Positions 7,054 to 7,297 of a stretch of DNA of 7,297 bases are shown here, piece after piece. Made by a program: the position numbers and the translations under genes. Origin of the DNA: JBLNBU01 sp050260215 (GTDB taxonomy: Bacteria > Pseudomonadota > Alphaproteobacteria > Rhodospirillales > Magnetospirillaceae); the NCBI GenBank assembly GCA_050260215.1, contig JBLNBU010000117.1, positions 1-7,297 of the forward strand, written 5' to 3'. Every line of letters starts with the position of its first letter. The stretch's first letter is position 1. Under the pieces are notes generated by a model, which did no database searches, was not told where the DNA came from, and saw only the letters and a program-made list of their open reading frames with translations.

Positions 7054-7297
7054 TTAGTTCTTGCTCTTGTCGACCAGCTTGTTCTTGCCGATCCACGGCA
7101 TCATGGCGCGCAGCTTCTCGCCGACCTGCTCGATGCCGTGCTCGGCCTGGCGGCGGCGGGTAGCCTTGAAGCTGGGCTGGCCGGCCTTGCACTCGAGCAT
7201 CCAGTCGCGGACGAAGCGGCCGGCCTGGATGTCGTCGAGGACGCGCTTCATCTCCTTCTTGGTCTCTTCGGTGATGATGCGCGGGCCGGTGACGTAG
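7054..7297 (-). CDS. ilvC: Ketol-acid reductoisomerase, C-terminal 80 residues (5' part outside window)
   Basis: IlvC converts 2-acetolactate (or acetohydroxybutyrate) to the dihydroxy acid with NADPH and Mg2+ in valine, isoleucine and leucine synthesis. Only the end of the C-terminal all-helical domain is present. It reads YVTGPRIITEETKKEMKRVL, then IQAGRFVRDWMLECK, and ends EKLRAMMPWIGKNKLVDKSKN with a TAA stop. These blocks match the class I (short) KARI C-terminus closely. The gene is cut by the right edge; there is no sign of damage. A strong terminator follows. Its product 2-ketoisovalerate, formed after IlvD, is the substrate of LeuA encoded further left, so the two belong to one pathway although separate transcription units lie between them. 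Confidence 0.96.
   Translation of the reverse strand, partial: YVTGPRIITEETKKEMKRVLDDIQAGRFVRDWMLECKAGQPSFKATRRRQAEHGIEQVGEKLRAMMPWIGKNKLVDKSKN

Noticed and set aside
5765..7057. A 430-codon open frame on the plus strand opposite the ATP-grasp gene
   Set aside because: It is an antisense shadow of the ATP-grasp gene. It also runs through the ilvC terminator hairpin and lacks any family signature.

Overview
The window is high-GC chromosomal DNA with strongly G/C-biased third codon positions. The protein sequences (MreB beginning MFSK..SADMAIDLGTANTLVY, a 518-residue LeuA, an IlvC tail ending KNKLVDKSKN) and the gene neighbourhood suggest an alphaproteobacterium, probably of the Rhodospirillales; the genus cannot be fixed from this sequence. 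Every gene but one lies on the minus strand, so the transcriptional reading runs from right to left.

From right to left: the 3' end of ilvC (ketol-acid reductoisomerase) enters at the right edge and is closed by a very good intrinsic terminator. A tightly packed four-gene operon follows: circularly permuted ATP-grasp protein (6880-5432), alpha-E domain protein (5451-4492), transglutaminase-like protease (4495-3695) and the proteasome-related peptidase Anbu (3683-2934). The first three genes overlap (20 bp, then 4 bp) and Anbu follows after 11 bp. This is the complete 'Anbu' cassette. The family literature predicts that it makes and/or degrades a small peptide or peptide-tagged product, but the substrate is still unknown. 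One plus-strand gene (2336-2917), encoding a small TPR-like helical-repeat protein, converges on Anbu with 16 bp between stop codons and hairpin-forming sequence at the junction.

Left of that is a 238-bp non-coding stretch from which the TPR-like gene (rightward) and leuA (leftward) diverge. On the leuA side there is a candidate promoter and then a 39-codon upstream ORF (2097-1978) whose TGA overlaps the leuA ATG (ATGA). It has its own ribosome-binding site and coding-like base composition, while leuA itself has none. It is not a classical leucine attenuator, because it contains no leucine codon. leuA (2-isopropylmalate synthase) runs 1981-425, followed by a short gap with a perfect hairpin and then the 5' third of mreB, cut by the left edge.

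Functionally, ilvC and leuA serve branched-chain amino acid synthesis and mreB serves cell shape. The Anbu cassette plus the TPR-like gene sits as an accessory block between ilvC and leuA. The points most worth following up are the leuA-coupled micro-ORF, the possible leaderless start and 15-bp palindrome in front of the Anbu operon, and the serine (not threonine) nucleophile position in Anbu.
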